NCBI RefSeq assembly: GCF_024171405.1
Contig: NZ_JALJZT010000002.1
Location: forward strand, 1,364,001-1,428,000
Length of the DNA: 64,000 bases
Reading direction: 5' to 3'
Origin: Qipengyuania citrea
Lineage (GTDB): Bacteria; Pseudomonadota; Alphaproteobacteria; Sphingomonadales; Sphingomonadaceae
Shown: positions 20,214-28,997 of the stretch, in pieces
How positions within the stretch are numbered: the stretch's first letter is position 1
Layout of the letters: each line of letters starts with the position of its first letter
Program-made: the position numbers and the translations under genes
The notes under the pieces: model-generated
The model's database searches: none
What the model saw: only the letters and a program-made list of their open reading frames with translations
Told to the model about the DNA's origin: nothing

Positions 20214-20537
20214 TCAGCCACGCGGGCCGAACAGGATGATGGCAGCGCCGGCGAGCACGACCGCGCCGCCGATGAAGTCCCACCGATCGGGCGTAGTGCC
20301 TTCGATGATCCACAACCACAGGAGCGACGCGGCAACATAGACCCCGCCATAGGCTGCGAAGGCGCGGCCTGCGGCGTCGGTCGGAACGAGAGTCAGCAGC
20401 CAGGCGAACAGGGCCAGCGACACCATCCCAGGCAGTAGCCACAAGGGGCTCTTCTCCAGCCGCCAGCAGGCCCAGAATGCGAAGCAGCCGGCGATTTCGA
20501 ACAGCGCCGCGAGCGGATAGACGAGGAACAGCTTCAT
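20214..20537 (-). CDS. YnfA/UPF0060 family small membrane protein
   Basis: Inner-membrane protein of 107 aa with four predicted helices and the family motifs [14 protein letters not shown] (about 10-23), [20 protein letters not shown] (about 57-76) and [19 protein letters not shown] (about 84-102). YnfA is a small transporter-like family related to SMR proteins. Its ATG overlaps the stop of arsB by 4 nt, so it is an integral member of the ars operon, between arsB and arsH. Any link to arsenic is by context only. Confidence 0.85.
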   Translation of the reverse strand: MKLFLVYPLAALFEIAGCFAFWACWRLEKSPLWLLPGMVSLALFAWLLTLVPTDAAGRAFAAYGGVYVAASLLWLWIIEGTTPDRWDFIGGAVVLAGAAIILFGPRG

Positions 20538-21820
20538 GCGAGGCTCAATCGCAGTGCGAGGGCCGCCAGGGTCACCAGCAGGATTGGCGTGGTCAGCGTG
20601 ATGCCGACGCGGAAGTAATAGCCCCAGCCGATCTTCACGCCCTTCTGGCCCAGCACATGCAGCCATAGCAGGGTGGCGAGCGAACCGATCGGGGTGATCT
20701 TCGGCCCGAGGTCGCAGCCGATCACGTTGGCGTAGATCATCGCGTCGCGAACGGGGCCGGTGGCGCCCGTAGCGTCGATCGACAGCGCGCCGACGAGGAC
20801 GGTTGGCATGTTGTTCATCCCTGAGGAAAGCACGGCCGCCAGGATGCCTGTCCCGAAGGTAGCGCCCCACACACCGCCCTCTGCCGAGCGTTCGAGCAGT
20901 TCCGCTATAGCGGCGGCGAGCCCGGCGTTGCTCATGCCGTAAACGACCAGATACATGCCGAGTGAGAAGATCACGACCTGCCAGGGGGCCTCGCGGATCA
21001 CCCGGCCAGTCGGAATGACCCGTCCGCGCGCGGCGATCGCGATCAGCGCCAGCGCGCCGACGGCGGCGACCGCGCTGATCGGAACGCCGAGCGGATCGAG
21101 GACGAAGAAGCCGACCAGCAGCAATGCCAGCACCACCCACCCGGCGCGGAAGGTCGCCCGGTCGCGGATCGCCTCTGCAGGAAGGCGAAGCTGGGCGACA
21201 TGGTAGCTGGCGGGAATGTCCTTCCGGAAGAACAGCATCAAAGCCACCAGCGTGGCCGCGATGGCGGCAAGATCGACCGGCACCATGACCAGCGCATACT
21301 CGCCGAACCCGATGTCGAAGAAGTCGGCCGACACGATATTGACGAGGTTCGAGACGACCAACGGTAGGCTGGCAGTATCGGAGATGAATCCCGCTGCCAT
21401 GACGAAGGCCAATGTCGCCTTGGCATTGTAGCCCAGCGCCCGGAGCATCGCGATCACGATGGGGGTTAGGATCAGCGCGGCCCCATCGTTGGCGAAGATG
21501 GACGCAACGCCTGCACCGAGCAGCACCACGAGCACGAACAGCATGCGCCCGTTTCCGCGGCCCCATCGTGCGACATGGAGCGCGGCCCACTCGAAGAATC
21601 CCGCCCGGTCGAGGATGAGGCTGATGAGGATGATCGCAACGAAGGCGCCGGTCGCATTCCAGATGATGTTCCACACCACTGGAATGTCGGCGAGTGAGAT
21701 GACGCCGGTGGCAAGCGCCAGCAGTGCTCCGCCGATCGCGCTCCACCCGATGCCGAGCCCACGCGGCTGCCAGATCACCAGCGTGATGGTGGCAATGAAG
21801 ATCGTGATCGCAAGCAGCAT
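20534..21820 (-). CDS. arsB: ArsB arsenite efflux membrane protein
   Basis: Inner-membrane arsenite/antimonite:H+ antiporter, 428 aa, about 12 hydrophobic segments, length as in the family. Characteristic stretches are [27 protein letters not shown]-like sequence, [16 protein letters not shown], and [38 protein letters not shown]. The ATG at 21820 shares one base with the arsC stop (TGATG). No ArsA ATPase is present, so it should act as a stand-alone antiporter. Confidence 0.93.
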   Translation of the reverse strand: MLLAITIFIATITLVIWQPRGLGIGWSAIGGALLALATGVISLADIPVVWNIIWNATGAFVAIILISLILDRAGFFEWAALHVARWGRGNGRMLFVLVVLLGAGVASIFANDGAALILTPIVIAMLRALGYNAKATLAFVMAAGFISDTASLPLVVSNLVNIVSADFFDIGFGEYALVMVPVDLAAIAATLVALMLFFRKDIPASYHVAQLRLPAEAIRDRATFRAGWVVLALLLVGFFVLDPLGVPISAVAAVGALALIAIAARGRVIPTGRVIREAPWQVVIFSLGMYLVVYGMSNAGLAAAIAELLERSAEGGVWGATFGTGILAAVLSSGMNNMPTVLVGALSIDATGATGPVRDAMIYANVIGCDLGPKITPIGSLATLLWLHVLGQKGVKIGWGYYFRVGITLTTPILLVTLAALALRLSLA

Positions 21821-22248
21821 CAGGCGATACGCTTGCCCGCTACATCCGCGACCTGCTCGCCGTCCTCCTTGGTGAAGGCGCCCTGCTGTGGGCTTGGCAA
21901 AATGTCGAGCACCGCCTCGGACGGACGGCACAGGCGGACGCCGAGCGGGGAGACGACGAGTGGTCTGTTGATGAGGATCGGGTGTTCCATCATCGCGTCC
22001 ACGAGCGCTGTATCGCTCAGGCTCTCATCGCCGAGCCCCAGTTCGGCAAAAGGCGTGCCCTTTTCGCGCAGCACCTCCCTCGGACTTAGCCCGGCGCGCT
22101 CGATCAGGCTTTCCAGCATCGCGCGCGATGGCGGTGTCTTCAGATACTCGACCACATGCGGCTCGATTCCGGCATTGCGGATCATCGCCAGCGTGTTGCG
22201 CGAGGTGCCGCACTCGGGATTATGATAGACGACGATGTCGGTGGTCAT
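21820..22248 (-). CDS. arsC: Glutaredoxin-type arsenate reductase ArsC
   Basis: Reduces arsenate to arsenite using glutathione/glutaredoxin. It has 142 aa with the catalytic cysteine C13 in [10 protein letters not shown] and the substrate-binding arginines in the region [18 protein letters not shown]. It is a member of the ArsC/Spx thioredoxin-fold family. It overlaps arsB by one base and begins directly after the stop of a second, unrelated arsenate reductase gene. Confidence 0.93.
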   Translation of the reverse strand: MTTDIVVYHNPECGTSRNTLAMIRNAGIEPHVVEYLKTPPSRAMLESLIERAGLSPREVLREKGTPFAELGLGDESLSDTALVDAMMEHPILINRPLVVSPLGVRLCRPSEAVLDILPSPQQGAFTKEDGEQVADVAGKRIA

Positions 22249-22767
22249 TCAGGATTCCTTGGCCTTGGCGCTCGCGCCTTCTTCGCGGCCGATGGCGGCC
22301 AATTTGCTGCGCACAGACATTTCGTCGATGCTCTGGAGCGGCAGCATCAGGAACAGCTCGATCCGGCGTTTGAGATAGCTGAGCGCATCGACGAACGCCT
22401 GCCGCTGGCCATCGCCCTCGACCGCGGCGGGATCCTCGACGCCCCAATGCGCGGTGAGCGGCTTGCCTAGCCATACCGGACAGCTCTCGCCCGCGGCGTT
22501 GTCGCAGACAGTGAAGATGAAATCGAACTCAGGTGCGCCGGGGTTGGTGAACTCGCTCCAGTTCTTCGAGTGCAGGCCATCGATCGGATAACCGAAGCTA
22601 TCGAGCACCTCGAGCGACATCGGATGCACGTCGCCCTTGGGCTGGCTGCCTGCGCTGTATGCATGGAAGCGACCTCCGCCCATCTTGTTCATCAGCGCTT
22701 CGCCCAAAATCGAGCGGGCCGAATTGCCCGTGCATAGGAACAGAACATTGTAAGGTTGGTCAGGCAC
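22249..22767 (-). CDS. arsC: Low-molecular-weight phosphatase-type arsenate reductase
   Basis: Second arsenate reductase of 172 aa from the low-molecular-weight tyrosine-phosphatase fold. The P-loop cysteine is C12 in FLCTGNSARS, and further cysteines C88 (FTVCDN) and C95 (GESCPVW) fit the intramolecular redox relay. The GTG start at 22767 is chosen because AAGGAG lies 6 nt upstream; it is 11 nt after the arsR stop. The C-terminal helical extension (about 125-172) is longer than in the minimal thioredoxin-linked enzyme. Confidence 0.88.
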   Translation of the reverse strand: MPDQPYNVLFLCTGNSARSILGEALMNKMGGGRFHAYSAGSQPKGDVHPMSLEVLDSFGYPIDGLHSKNWSEFTNPGAPEFDFIFTVCDNAAGESCPVWLGKPLTAHWGVEDPAAVEGDGQRQAFVDALSYLKRRIELFLMLPLQSIDEMSVRSKLAAIGREEGASAKAKES

Positions 22768-22778
22768 TGTCTGCTCCT

Positions 22779-23111
22779 TCAGCAGCAATGGGAGAGTTCG
22801 GCCACGAGCGGCTCGCAAAGCTCTGCGCGGCCCTCACAACAATCCTTGGCGATAAAGAGCATCAGGTCGCGCAGGACCTCGATGTTCGCGCGCTGGATCA
22901 TCTGCCGCCCCCTCTTCTCAGGTATGACGAGACCAGCGCCCACGAGGATCGCGAGATGACTCGAGAAGGTGCTCTGGGTGAGGCCCGAGGCTTCGACGAG
23001 CTGGCCTGTCGAGAGCCCGTCGGGTTCGCTGCGCACGAGACGGCGAAACGCATCAAGCCTCGTTGAGTGCGCGAGAGCGGAGAGTGCTTCGAGTGCCGAT
23101 GTCGACTTCAT
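22779..23111 (-). CDS. arsR: ArsR arsenite-responsive repressor
   Basis: Winged-helix repressor of 110 aa with HTH at about 33-60 (GLSTGQLVEASGLTQSTFSSHLAIL). Cysteines C91, C92 and C99 near the C-terminus, with C109-C110 at the end, resemble the As(III) site of the Acidithiobacillus-type ArsR rather than the CVC site in the HTH of plasmid R773. It is first in the operon arsR-arsC-arsC-arsB-ynfA-arsH. A perfect inverted repeat overlaps its start codon. ATG 23111 lacks a ribosome site, and a promoter immediately upstream suggests a leaderless mRNA; TTG 23147 is the alternative start. Confidence 0.88.
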   Translation of the reverse strand: MKSTSALEALSALAHSTRLDAFRRLVRSEPDGLSTGQLVEASGLTQSTFSSHLAILVGAGLVIPEKRGRQMIQRANIEVLRDLMLFIAKDCCEGRAELCEPLVAELSHCC

Positions 23112-23134
23112 CCATCGACAATTATCGATGGATG
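23109..23134 (-). promoter_or_regulatory. arsR: ArsR operator overlapping arsR start
   Basis: CATCCATCGA-caatta-TCGATGGATG is a perfect 10-bp inverted repeat whose left end coincides with the arsR ATG. On the minus strand TTGACG (23147-23142) and, 17 nt on, TAATTG form a candidate promoter whose -10 lies inside the repeat, with transcription expected to start at or next to the ATG. Binding of ArsR here would block its own operon. Confidence 0.65.
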
Positions 23135-23241
23135 TTAGGGCCGTCAATTCCTATCGACATTGGCCGATGAATTGAGCTGGATTCGATGGGACTTCCTATT
23201 GGCCCTCCGTGGTTCGACGGCCGGATCCGACTTTCTAAATC

Positions 23242-23280
23242 CTAAAACCAGACTGTCTGCTGGCGGCCCAATTCCAGTCA
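23242..23280 (+). repeat. Dispersed intergenic repeat, right of ars operon
   Basis: CTAAAACCAGACTG plus degenerate tail, same orientation as 19344-19387. A second family member adjoins it at 23314-23341 (similar to 12924-12951). The 23112-23390 gap holds these repeats and no gene. Confidence 0.45.
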
Positions 23281-23390
23281 TACGATTTAAGAAAGTCTCA
23301 ATGGGCAGCTTCTGGGCCGCTAGCGGTCTGTCCGGTTTTGAACATGATTTGAGTTGAAGCGGACATCCATCCGTGCAGATTTAAGACCGA

Positions 23391-24556
23391 TTACTTGTCT
23401 ACCGGCGACTGATGCACTGCTGAAAGCTTCGCGAGATAACGCCCGCCGAAGCGCAAGACCAGTCGGCGCAGGACGAAGAAAAACCCGTTCGATGGCACGA
23501 ACATCTGCGATTTGAGCCACACGGTCTTGCGCTGTTTTTCAATGTAGGGGCGCAAGCCCCTTCCCAACTTTTCAGCGCGGCGGGCACATTGCCGTTCTGA
23601 GCGGCAAGGGCTTCACCCAGTTGCTGCCCGCCCATCAACCCGGCTGTCGCGCCCATGCCGGAAAACAGCGTGAGGCACCATGCGCTGTCCCCCACCAGCA
23701 CCACGCGGCCCTTGTGCCAGCGGTCCATCTCCACCGTGTGGACCGAATCGAACAGATAGTCGGGCGCGTTGGACAGATCCTCCAGCGCTTCCTCCACGAT
23801 GGAGTGGGGCTCCATATCGGCAAAGACATCGCGCAGCGTTTCCACCGCAGGCCGTTCGAACTGCGCATCTACATCCTTGGTGCGATAGGCAAAGAACGCC
23901 GTCGGCGTATGATCCTGCAGCGGGAAGACCCAGAGCGAGCGTTTATCCTGATTGAGGATTACTCCGTCGCGCTGGCGGAATGTCTCCATCTGTTCTTCTA
24001 GCTGATAAGCGCAGATCACCGCATCCAGCGAATGCATGAACTTCTCTTGCGGGCCGAACACCAGCTTGCGCACGGTGAAGCGCAGGCCATCGGCACCGAT
24101 CACCAGGTCGAAGCGCTCGATCGTTGAACTGCCGTCTTTCGTATCCAGCGTCACATCGACGCCGTCCGCGCGCTCAACAATGGCCACGGGGCTTGTGCCG
24201 AACCGGATTTCGACCTGCCCGTCGACGCCGTTCCACAACCCTTCTTCGATATCACCGCGCAGCAGCGTGGCAGGCCGGGTCGGCTGGTCGGCGAACCCGG
24301 CTACGCGCACACGTCCGCCGTCTTTCGTCATGTGCCAATTCGGCGAGGCTTCGGGCGTGCGGATATGGATGCCGGGCAGCACGCCCAGCCTTTCCGCCGC
24401 ATGTTTGCCCGCATCCTGAAGGCCGATGAAATAGCCGCCTGTCCGTCGCTCAGGCGCGCGTTCGACGATGACGGGTTCCCACCCGGCCTTCTTAAGCGAC
24501 ATGGCGCTGGCCATTCCGGCGATGCCGAGGCCGACGATAAGAGCGCGTTGAGTCAT
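23391..24556 (-). pseudogene. FAD-dependent monooxygenase with a C-terminal frameshift
   Basis: PheA/TfdB-like flavin monooxygenase. The N-terminal GLGIAGMASAMSLKKAGW dinucleotide fold is at about 8-25, the DG-like motif DLVIGADGLRFTVRK near 155, and GDSAWCLTLFSGMGATAGLMGGQQL near 285-310. After KSWEG (near 23557-23563) the reading frame is out of register. In the open frame the protein ends at 23399 with Cys/Arg/Ser-rich sequence. One base shifted, family-like sequence LRPYIEKQRKTVWLKSQMF...FVLRRLVLRFGGRYLAKLS continues to a TAA at 23391. A one-base loss fits best. It may be a decayed gene or a sequencing error. It is divergent from a TetR regulator. Confidence 0.75.
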
Positions 24557-24617
24557 GATTGCTGTATCCTTCCTGTCGGGGGTGAGGGGCGAAAGCCCCT
24601 GCGCCCGAACCGATATG

Positions 24618-24665
24618 AACACTGTATAGATACCTCGCGCGCTTTTTGTCTAGACACTGTTTAGA
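24618..24665. promoter_or_regulatory. Tandem TetR-type operators between monooxygenase and regulator
   Basis: In the 129-bp divergent gap, TCTAGACACTGTTTAGA (24649-24665) is a near-perfect 17-bp palindrome. A second copy of its right part, ACACTGTATAGA, lies at 24619-24630. TetR repressors typically bind such palindromes in the divergent promoter region, so both the monooxygenase and the regulator gene would be controlled from here. Confidence 0.55.
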
Positions 24666-24685
24666 TTGCGTGCCAGATTGCCCTC

Positions 24686-25300
24686 ATGACCAAGACGAAA
24701 CGCGACAGCTATCATCATGGCGACCTGCGCAGCGCGCTGATTTCCGCCGCGGAAGAGATCATCGCCGCAGAAGGCGTGGAAGGCTTCACGCTGCGCAAGG
24801 CAGCGCGCAAGGCGGGCGTATCCCCCGGCGCGCCAACGCATCATTTCGGCAGCATGGCGGGCTTGCTGACGCAGGTGGCGCGGCGCAGTTACGAGGCACT
24901 GGGCAAGCAACTGGCAGGCGCGGCAGAGGGGCTGGAAGGCAACGCGGCGCTGCGCGCGCTGACCGCCGTCTATGTTAGGTTCGCGCGCGACAACACGGGC
25001 CGTTTCCGCCTGATGGGCCGCACCGACTTGATCGAATTGGAGGACGATGACCTGCGGGCTGCGGTCTATCGGGCGATGCGCCCGCTCGCCGCCGCCGCTG
25101 CCGGAACACGCGGCCTCGGCGTGCCGACCCCCGAGTTCGAGCGACTGGATCCGCGCCTGATCGCCGCCATCGTCCCCGCGCACGGACTGGCGCATCTGGC
25201 CACCGAAGGACGGCTGGCCGCGACAATGCGGTCGGGAGAGGTGGACGCGCAGGCGCAAGACGCGTTGGTGGACGAGGTTTTGCGCGCGCTGTGGCCTTGA
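24686..25300 (+). CDS. TetR/AcrR-family regulator
   Basis: Repressor-type regulator of 204 aa. The N-terminal TetR helix-turn-helix spans about 9-55 (YHHGDLRSALISAAEEIIAAEG... GVSPGAPTHHFGSMAGLLTQVA), and the C-terminal part is an Ala-rich helical ligand domain with a TetR_C-type tail. The YHHGDLR start is common to a TetR subgroup. It is divergent from the FAD monooxygenase and preceded by two palindromic sites. The ligand is unknown. Confidence 0.85.
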   Translation: MTKTKRDSYHHGDLRSALISAAEEIIAAEGVEGFTLRKAARKAGVSPGAPTHHFGSMAGLLTQVARRSYEALGKQLAGAAEGLEGNAALRALTAVYVRFARDNTGRFRLMGRTDLIELEDDDLRAAVYRAMRPLAAAAAGTRGLGVPTPEFERLDPRLIAAIVPAHGLAHLATEGRLAATMRSGEVDAQAQDALVDEVLRALWP

Positions 25301-25542
25301 AGCAAACCGCCCAAACCGATAGCCGCTACGCAATACTGATCACGCTGAACGCGAACGAGCCATATGCTACGACTTCGGTTTCTTGCTGTGCCTCGATATC
25401 TGACGCTGGAGGCGCGCGCGTGTCCTACCCGCCTGCTCGGGCAAACAGGACAGCTCTCCAGCGCAGGAAGTTACCTGTACTACAATGGTGAGCACGTCTG
25501 CTGTTGAAAAACCGCCACTCGCGCGCCAAACATTCCCCCAAA

Positions 25543-27105
25543 ATGCGTAAGATCCTCGCCTTTTTCCACGCTTTGCTGGCAACCGTACTGCTCACTTGCG
25601 GCGTCGCAGCTTTCGCCGCGACGTCGATTCTTCCGTCGTCCGGGGACGCCGCCGAGGCGCAGGTGGCGATGGATCCCTTCGGGCGGGAAACGCCGCGATC
25701 GACCGTGACCAATCTGCTGGGCGTGCTGGCGAGCGAAGATCCTGGTGCCCTCGATCCCTATCTCGACCTGCCTGCCGGTATGGATCGCGCAGAGGTCGTG
25801 CCGCGCCTGCGCGCTGCGCTCGATGCGGGCGGGACGCTCGCCACCTATCAGGAACTGGCCAACGAGCCCAACGGGCGGCTCGACGATGGCCTCGGCCCGA
25901 CACGCGAACAGGTCGGGACACTCGCCGGGGGCGAGATACCCATCCTGCTGACACAGAGCAGCGGCACGGACGGGCCTGCCATCTGGCGGCTGTCGGCGGA
26001 AACGCTACAGGCGCTCCCGGATATCGAACCGCAGGCGATCCCGGAAGAAGAGGCTATCGTCGCCGGTGCCCCTGCGCTGGATTGGGTCAAGCTGCTGGGA
26101 CTATTGATCGCCGTCTTCATCGCGACCCGGTTGCTGGCCGCGCTGGTCCTGCTCGGTCTGCGGCAGGTCCTCTCGCGCGATGGGGCGGTGTACCGGGTCC
26201 TCGATGCCGCCCTGCCGCCGCTGGCGCTGGTTGTCACCATCGTCGGTTTCCGGCTGTGGTCGGACGCTGCGCCGATCTCGATCGTCGCGCGTCAGGTCGT
26301 GCTGCGCTATCTCGGCATTGCAGCGTGGATCGTGTTCCTGTGGTTCCTGTTCCGCCTGGTCGATGCGCTCGCCCGGTGGCTGTCGCTGCGCATGACGCGG
26401 CGCGCGCGGTACCAGAGCGCGTCTGTCATCGTCTTTGCCCGCCGGGTTATCAAGGCCGGACTGTTGGTCCTGGGGGCGCTCGGCATCCTCGACACGCTCG
26501 GCTTCGATGTCACCGCTGGTGTGGCGGCGCTCGGCATCGGCGGTCTGGTCTTGGCGCTGGGTGCACAGAAGACGGTCGAGAACCTGGTCGGCACCGTATC
26601 CGTGCTGGCCGACCGGCCGGTGCAGGTCGGGGATGTGTGCAAGGTCGGCGATGTGCTCGGCACGATCGAGGATATCGGGATGCGGTCGACCCGGATCAGG
26701 ACGCTGGAACGAACCGTCGTCACGATCCCCAATGGCGATTTTTCCTCACGCCAGATCGAAAACTATACCAAGCGCGAACGTTTCCTCTTCAACGAGACGA
26801 TCGGCCTCGAATACGCCTTGGATGCGGCCAAGCTGCGTGAAGGGATTGGCCTGATAGCAGAGGCGCTCGCACAGAACGAGCACATCGCCCCGGAGCCGCG
26901 CCGGGCGACATTACGTTATTTTGCAACGGACTCGCTGGCGATCGAAACCTTTGCCTACATCATGACCGCCGATTTCGACGAAAGCCTGAGAATCCGCAAC
27001 GATCTCATGCTCGACATCTACGAGCGATTGGAACAGGCAGGCATCGGGTTCGCCTTCCCGACACAGACCCTTTACCTGCGCAAGGACGAAACCGGGCAAG
27101 GGTGA
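25543..27105 (+). CDS. Mechanosensitive ion channel of the MscS family
   Basis: Inner-membrane MscS-type channel of 520 aa. A signal-like first helix (1-25) precedes a periplasmic domain of about 150 residues, then several transmembrane segments and the conserved pore/beta domain AGVAALGIGGLVLALGAQKTVENLVGTVSVLADRPVQVGD (about 320-360). The cytosolic vestibule contains the family motif TVVTIPNGDFSSRQIENYTKR. The ATG at 25543 is preferred because the signal sequence begins there. It would protect against hypo-osmotic shock. It lies alone, convergent with the TetR gene at 27132. Confidence 0.88.
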   Translation: MRKILAFFHALLATVLLTCGVAAFAATSILPSSGDAAEAQVAMDPFGRETPRSTVTNLLGVLASEDPGALDPYLDLPAGMDRAEVVPRLRAALDAGGTLATYQELANEPNGRLDDGLGPTREQVGTLAGGEIPILLTQSSGTDGPAIWRLSAETLQALPDIEPQAIPEEEAIVAGAPALDWVKLLGLLIAVFIATRLLAALVLLGLRQVLSRDGAVYRVLDAALPPLALVVTIVGFRLWSDAAPISIVARQVVLRYLGIAAWIVFLWFLFRLVDALARWLSLRMTRRARYQSASVIVFARRVIKAGLLVLGALGILDTLGFDVTAGVAALGIGGLVLALGAQKTVENLVGTVSVLADRPVQVGDVCKVGDVLGTIEDIGMRSTRIRTLERTVVTIPNGDFSSRQIENYTKRERFLFNETIGLEYALDAAKLREGIGLIAEALAQNEHIAPEPRRATLRYFATDSLAIETFAYIMTADFDESLRIRNDLMLDIYERLEQAGIGFAFPTQTLYLRKDETGQG

Positions 27106-27131
27106 CGCGGTATGGTGGCGGTCACGCAACG

Positions 27132-27749
27132 CTATCCGGCTGACGGTTCGCCGAACATGATCTGCCTGAAGACCTTCACGTAACTTTCTTCCGGCTGGGT
27201 GCCGTCGCCCGATCGCAAGACCGCGGTATGCCAGAGTATGAGCAAGGTTTCGGTGATGACATCGGCGGGCAAGCGGAGTGGCTGCCCAAACTGGGCGGCC
27301 AGGCCTTCGATCAGAACCCGGAACTGGGCCGTTACACGCGCCTCCGCAGCCTTGTACTGCGCGCGGAATTCCGGGTTGCGAAAGGCATAGAGCTGCAATT
27401 CCAGCGCCAGCGCCGCCCAGGCCTGGCGATCGGGGATGTCGGCTAGCCACGCAGCAAGCGTTTGCATGGCCTGGTCGATATCGGCTTCCGGGATCGAGGC
27501 GGCGAGGTCTTCCAGTCGGTCCCGCTGTTCGGCCAAGTGACCTTCCATGACTTCGAGCAGCAGCAACTCCTTGCTCTCGAAGTTCGAATAAAAGGCGCCT
27601 TGCGTAAATCCGGCGTCGGCGCAGAGCTGGCGCACGGAAAGTGCCGGGATGGAATGGGCGATCATCAGCCGCTCGGCCGATTTGATCAGCTTGGCGCGTG
27701 TTTCCGCCTGGCTTTGCCGACGCGATTTGGTGGTGGTTTCGCCGCTCAT
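27132..27749 (-). CDS. TetR-family regulator of the peroxidase cassette
   Basis: Regulator of 205 aa with the TetR HTH at about 15-62 (AETRAKLIKSAERLM... FTQGAFYSNFESKELLLLEV) and a helical C-terminal domain. The HTH strand TQGAFYSNF is typical. It is divergent from the catalase-family gene, with a palindrome in the shared promoter gap, and so is probably the repressor of the catalase/DyP/thioesterase operon. Ligand unknown. Confidence 0.85.
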   Translation of the reverse strand: MSGETTTKSRRQSQAETRAKLIKSAERLMIAHSIPALSVRQLCADAGFTQGAFYSNFESKELLLLEVMEGHLAEQRDRLEDLAASIPEADIDQAMQTLAAWLADIPDRQAWAALALELQLYAFRNPEFRAQYKAAEARVTAQFRVLIEGLAAQFGQPLRLPADVITETLLILWHTAVLRSGDGTQPEESYVKVFRQIMFGEPSAG

Positions 27750-27798
27750 GGTGCTCGATCCGTCTCAAAAATCCTGATTTTCGGAACCAAATTTTCAG

Positions 27799-27812
27799 AT
27801 ATCACTTGATAT
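27799..27812. promoter_or_regulatory. Palindrome in the TetR/catalase divergent promoter
   Basis: ATATCA-ct-TGATAT is a perfect 6+6 inverted repeat in an AT-rich patch of the 137-bp divergent gap. It is the best candidate operator for the adjacent TetR protein and would cover promoters in both directions. Confidence 0.5.
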
Positions 27813-27886
27813 TTCAAATGCCCGGCCAGAGGATCGGTTTCCCGTCGATCCTTTTCAGCAGGCAAAACAGGCAGGAGTTGTTGCCC

Positions 27887-28972
27887 ATGCAGCCCATACG
27901 GTTCACCCCCAATGTCGAGCAAGTCGATCCCGACGAACAGCGGCTGACGCGCGAGATCGTCGAACAGATGAATGCGACGGCGCGCAACGCGTTCGAACGG
28001 CATCGGCACGCCCATCGCGATGCCCATGCGAAATCGCACGCGATCCTTAAGGGTAGCATGACCGTGCACGACGGTCTGTCGGCTGAGCTTGCGCAGGGCA
28101 TCTTCGCTTCTCCGAAGACCTACGAGGTCGTCGCGCGGCTTTCGTCCGCGCCGGGCGATATCCATTCGGACGAGGTTCCGGCCCCGCGCGGTTTCGCGAT
28201 CAAGGTGATCGGCGTTCCGGGTGACCGGCTTTCGCCCGACATCGGTGGCGAGAACCAGGATTTCCTGATGGTGAATTTCCCGGTGCTCGCCTTCGGCACG
28301 ATCCCGAAATACAAGCAGATGCTGGGTCTGCTCGAAAAGAACGCGCATGCGCCCGATTTCTTCCAACGCCTCGTTGCCGGCGTGGCGCGCGGCGCGAAGG
28401 ATGCGGTGGAAGCGGTGGGCAAGGTGCCGAGCGCGACGCTCGAGGGGTTGGCGCGCGACAACAATCATCCTCTCGGCGAAACCTATCATACGCAGGCCGC
28501 TGTCCGGTTCGGCGACCATGTCGCCAAACTGTCGCTCGCCCCGAAATCCCGATCCGTGCGCGATTTGACCGGTCGGGATCTCGGAGACGTTCAATATTCG
28601 ACTATGCGCGACGTGATCGGCAATTTTTTCCGCGCGAACGGCGCCGAATATGAATTGCGCGCGCAGCTCTGCACCGATCTCGAAACGATGCCGGTGGAAG
28701 ATGCGGCGGTGTTGTGGGAAGAGGAAAAGTCTCCTCATCGTGCCGTCGCCACGCTGCGCTTCGACAGCCAAGGCCCCTACAGCCCGCCACGCCAGGTGTT
28801 CGGCGACGATGTATTGTCGTTCAATCCATGGAACGGCGTCGAGGCGCATCGTCCGCTGGGCGGCATCATGCGCATTCGCCGCGCGGCCTACGAACGGTCC
28901 AGCGCCTATCGTCACACCCAGAACGATCGCCCGCGCATAGAGCCGCAGGCCCTGTCCGACATTCCCGATTGA
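27887..28972 (+). CDS. Catalase-family heme protein (small SrpA-like)
   Basis: A 361-aa protein of the catalase superfamily, shorter than classical catalases. The distal His region HAKSHAILKGSMTV is at about 46-59, the Asn motif DFLMVNFPVLAF at about 125-136 corresponds to the catalase VNNPVFF motif, and the proximal heme region MRIRRAAYERSSAYR is near the C-terminus. Such small catalase-like proteins often act on organic or lipid hydroperoxides rather than H2O2 alone. It is first gene of a four-gene cassette with a DyP peroxidase. The ATG is preceded by CAGGAG. Confidence 0.85.
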   Translation: MQPIRFTPNVEQVDPDEQRLTREIVEQMNATARNAFERHRHAHRDAHAKSHAILKGSMTVHDGLSAELAQGIFASPKTYEVVARLSSAPGDIHSDEVPAPRGFAIKVIGVPGDRLSPDIGGENQDFLMVNFPVLAFGTIPKYKQMLGLLEKNAHAPDFFQRLVAGVARGAKDAVEAVGKVPSATLEGLARDNNHPLGETYHTQAAVRFGDHVAKLSLAPKSRSVRDLTGRDLGDVQYSTMRDVIGNFFRANGAEYELRAQLCTDLETMPVEDAAVLWEEEKSPHRAVATLRFDSQGPYSPPRQVFGDDVLSFNPWNGVEAHRPLGGIMRIRRAAYERSSAYRHTQNDRPRIEPQALSDIPD

Positions 28973-28997
28973 CCACCAAGCGCAAAAGGAGCGCGCC

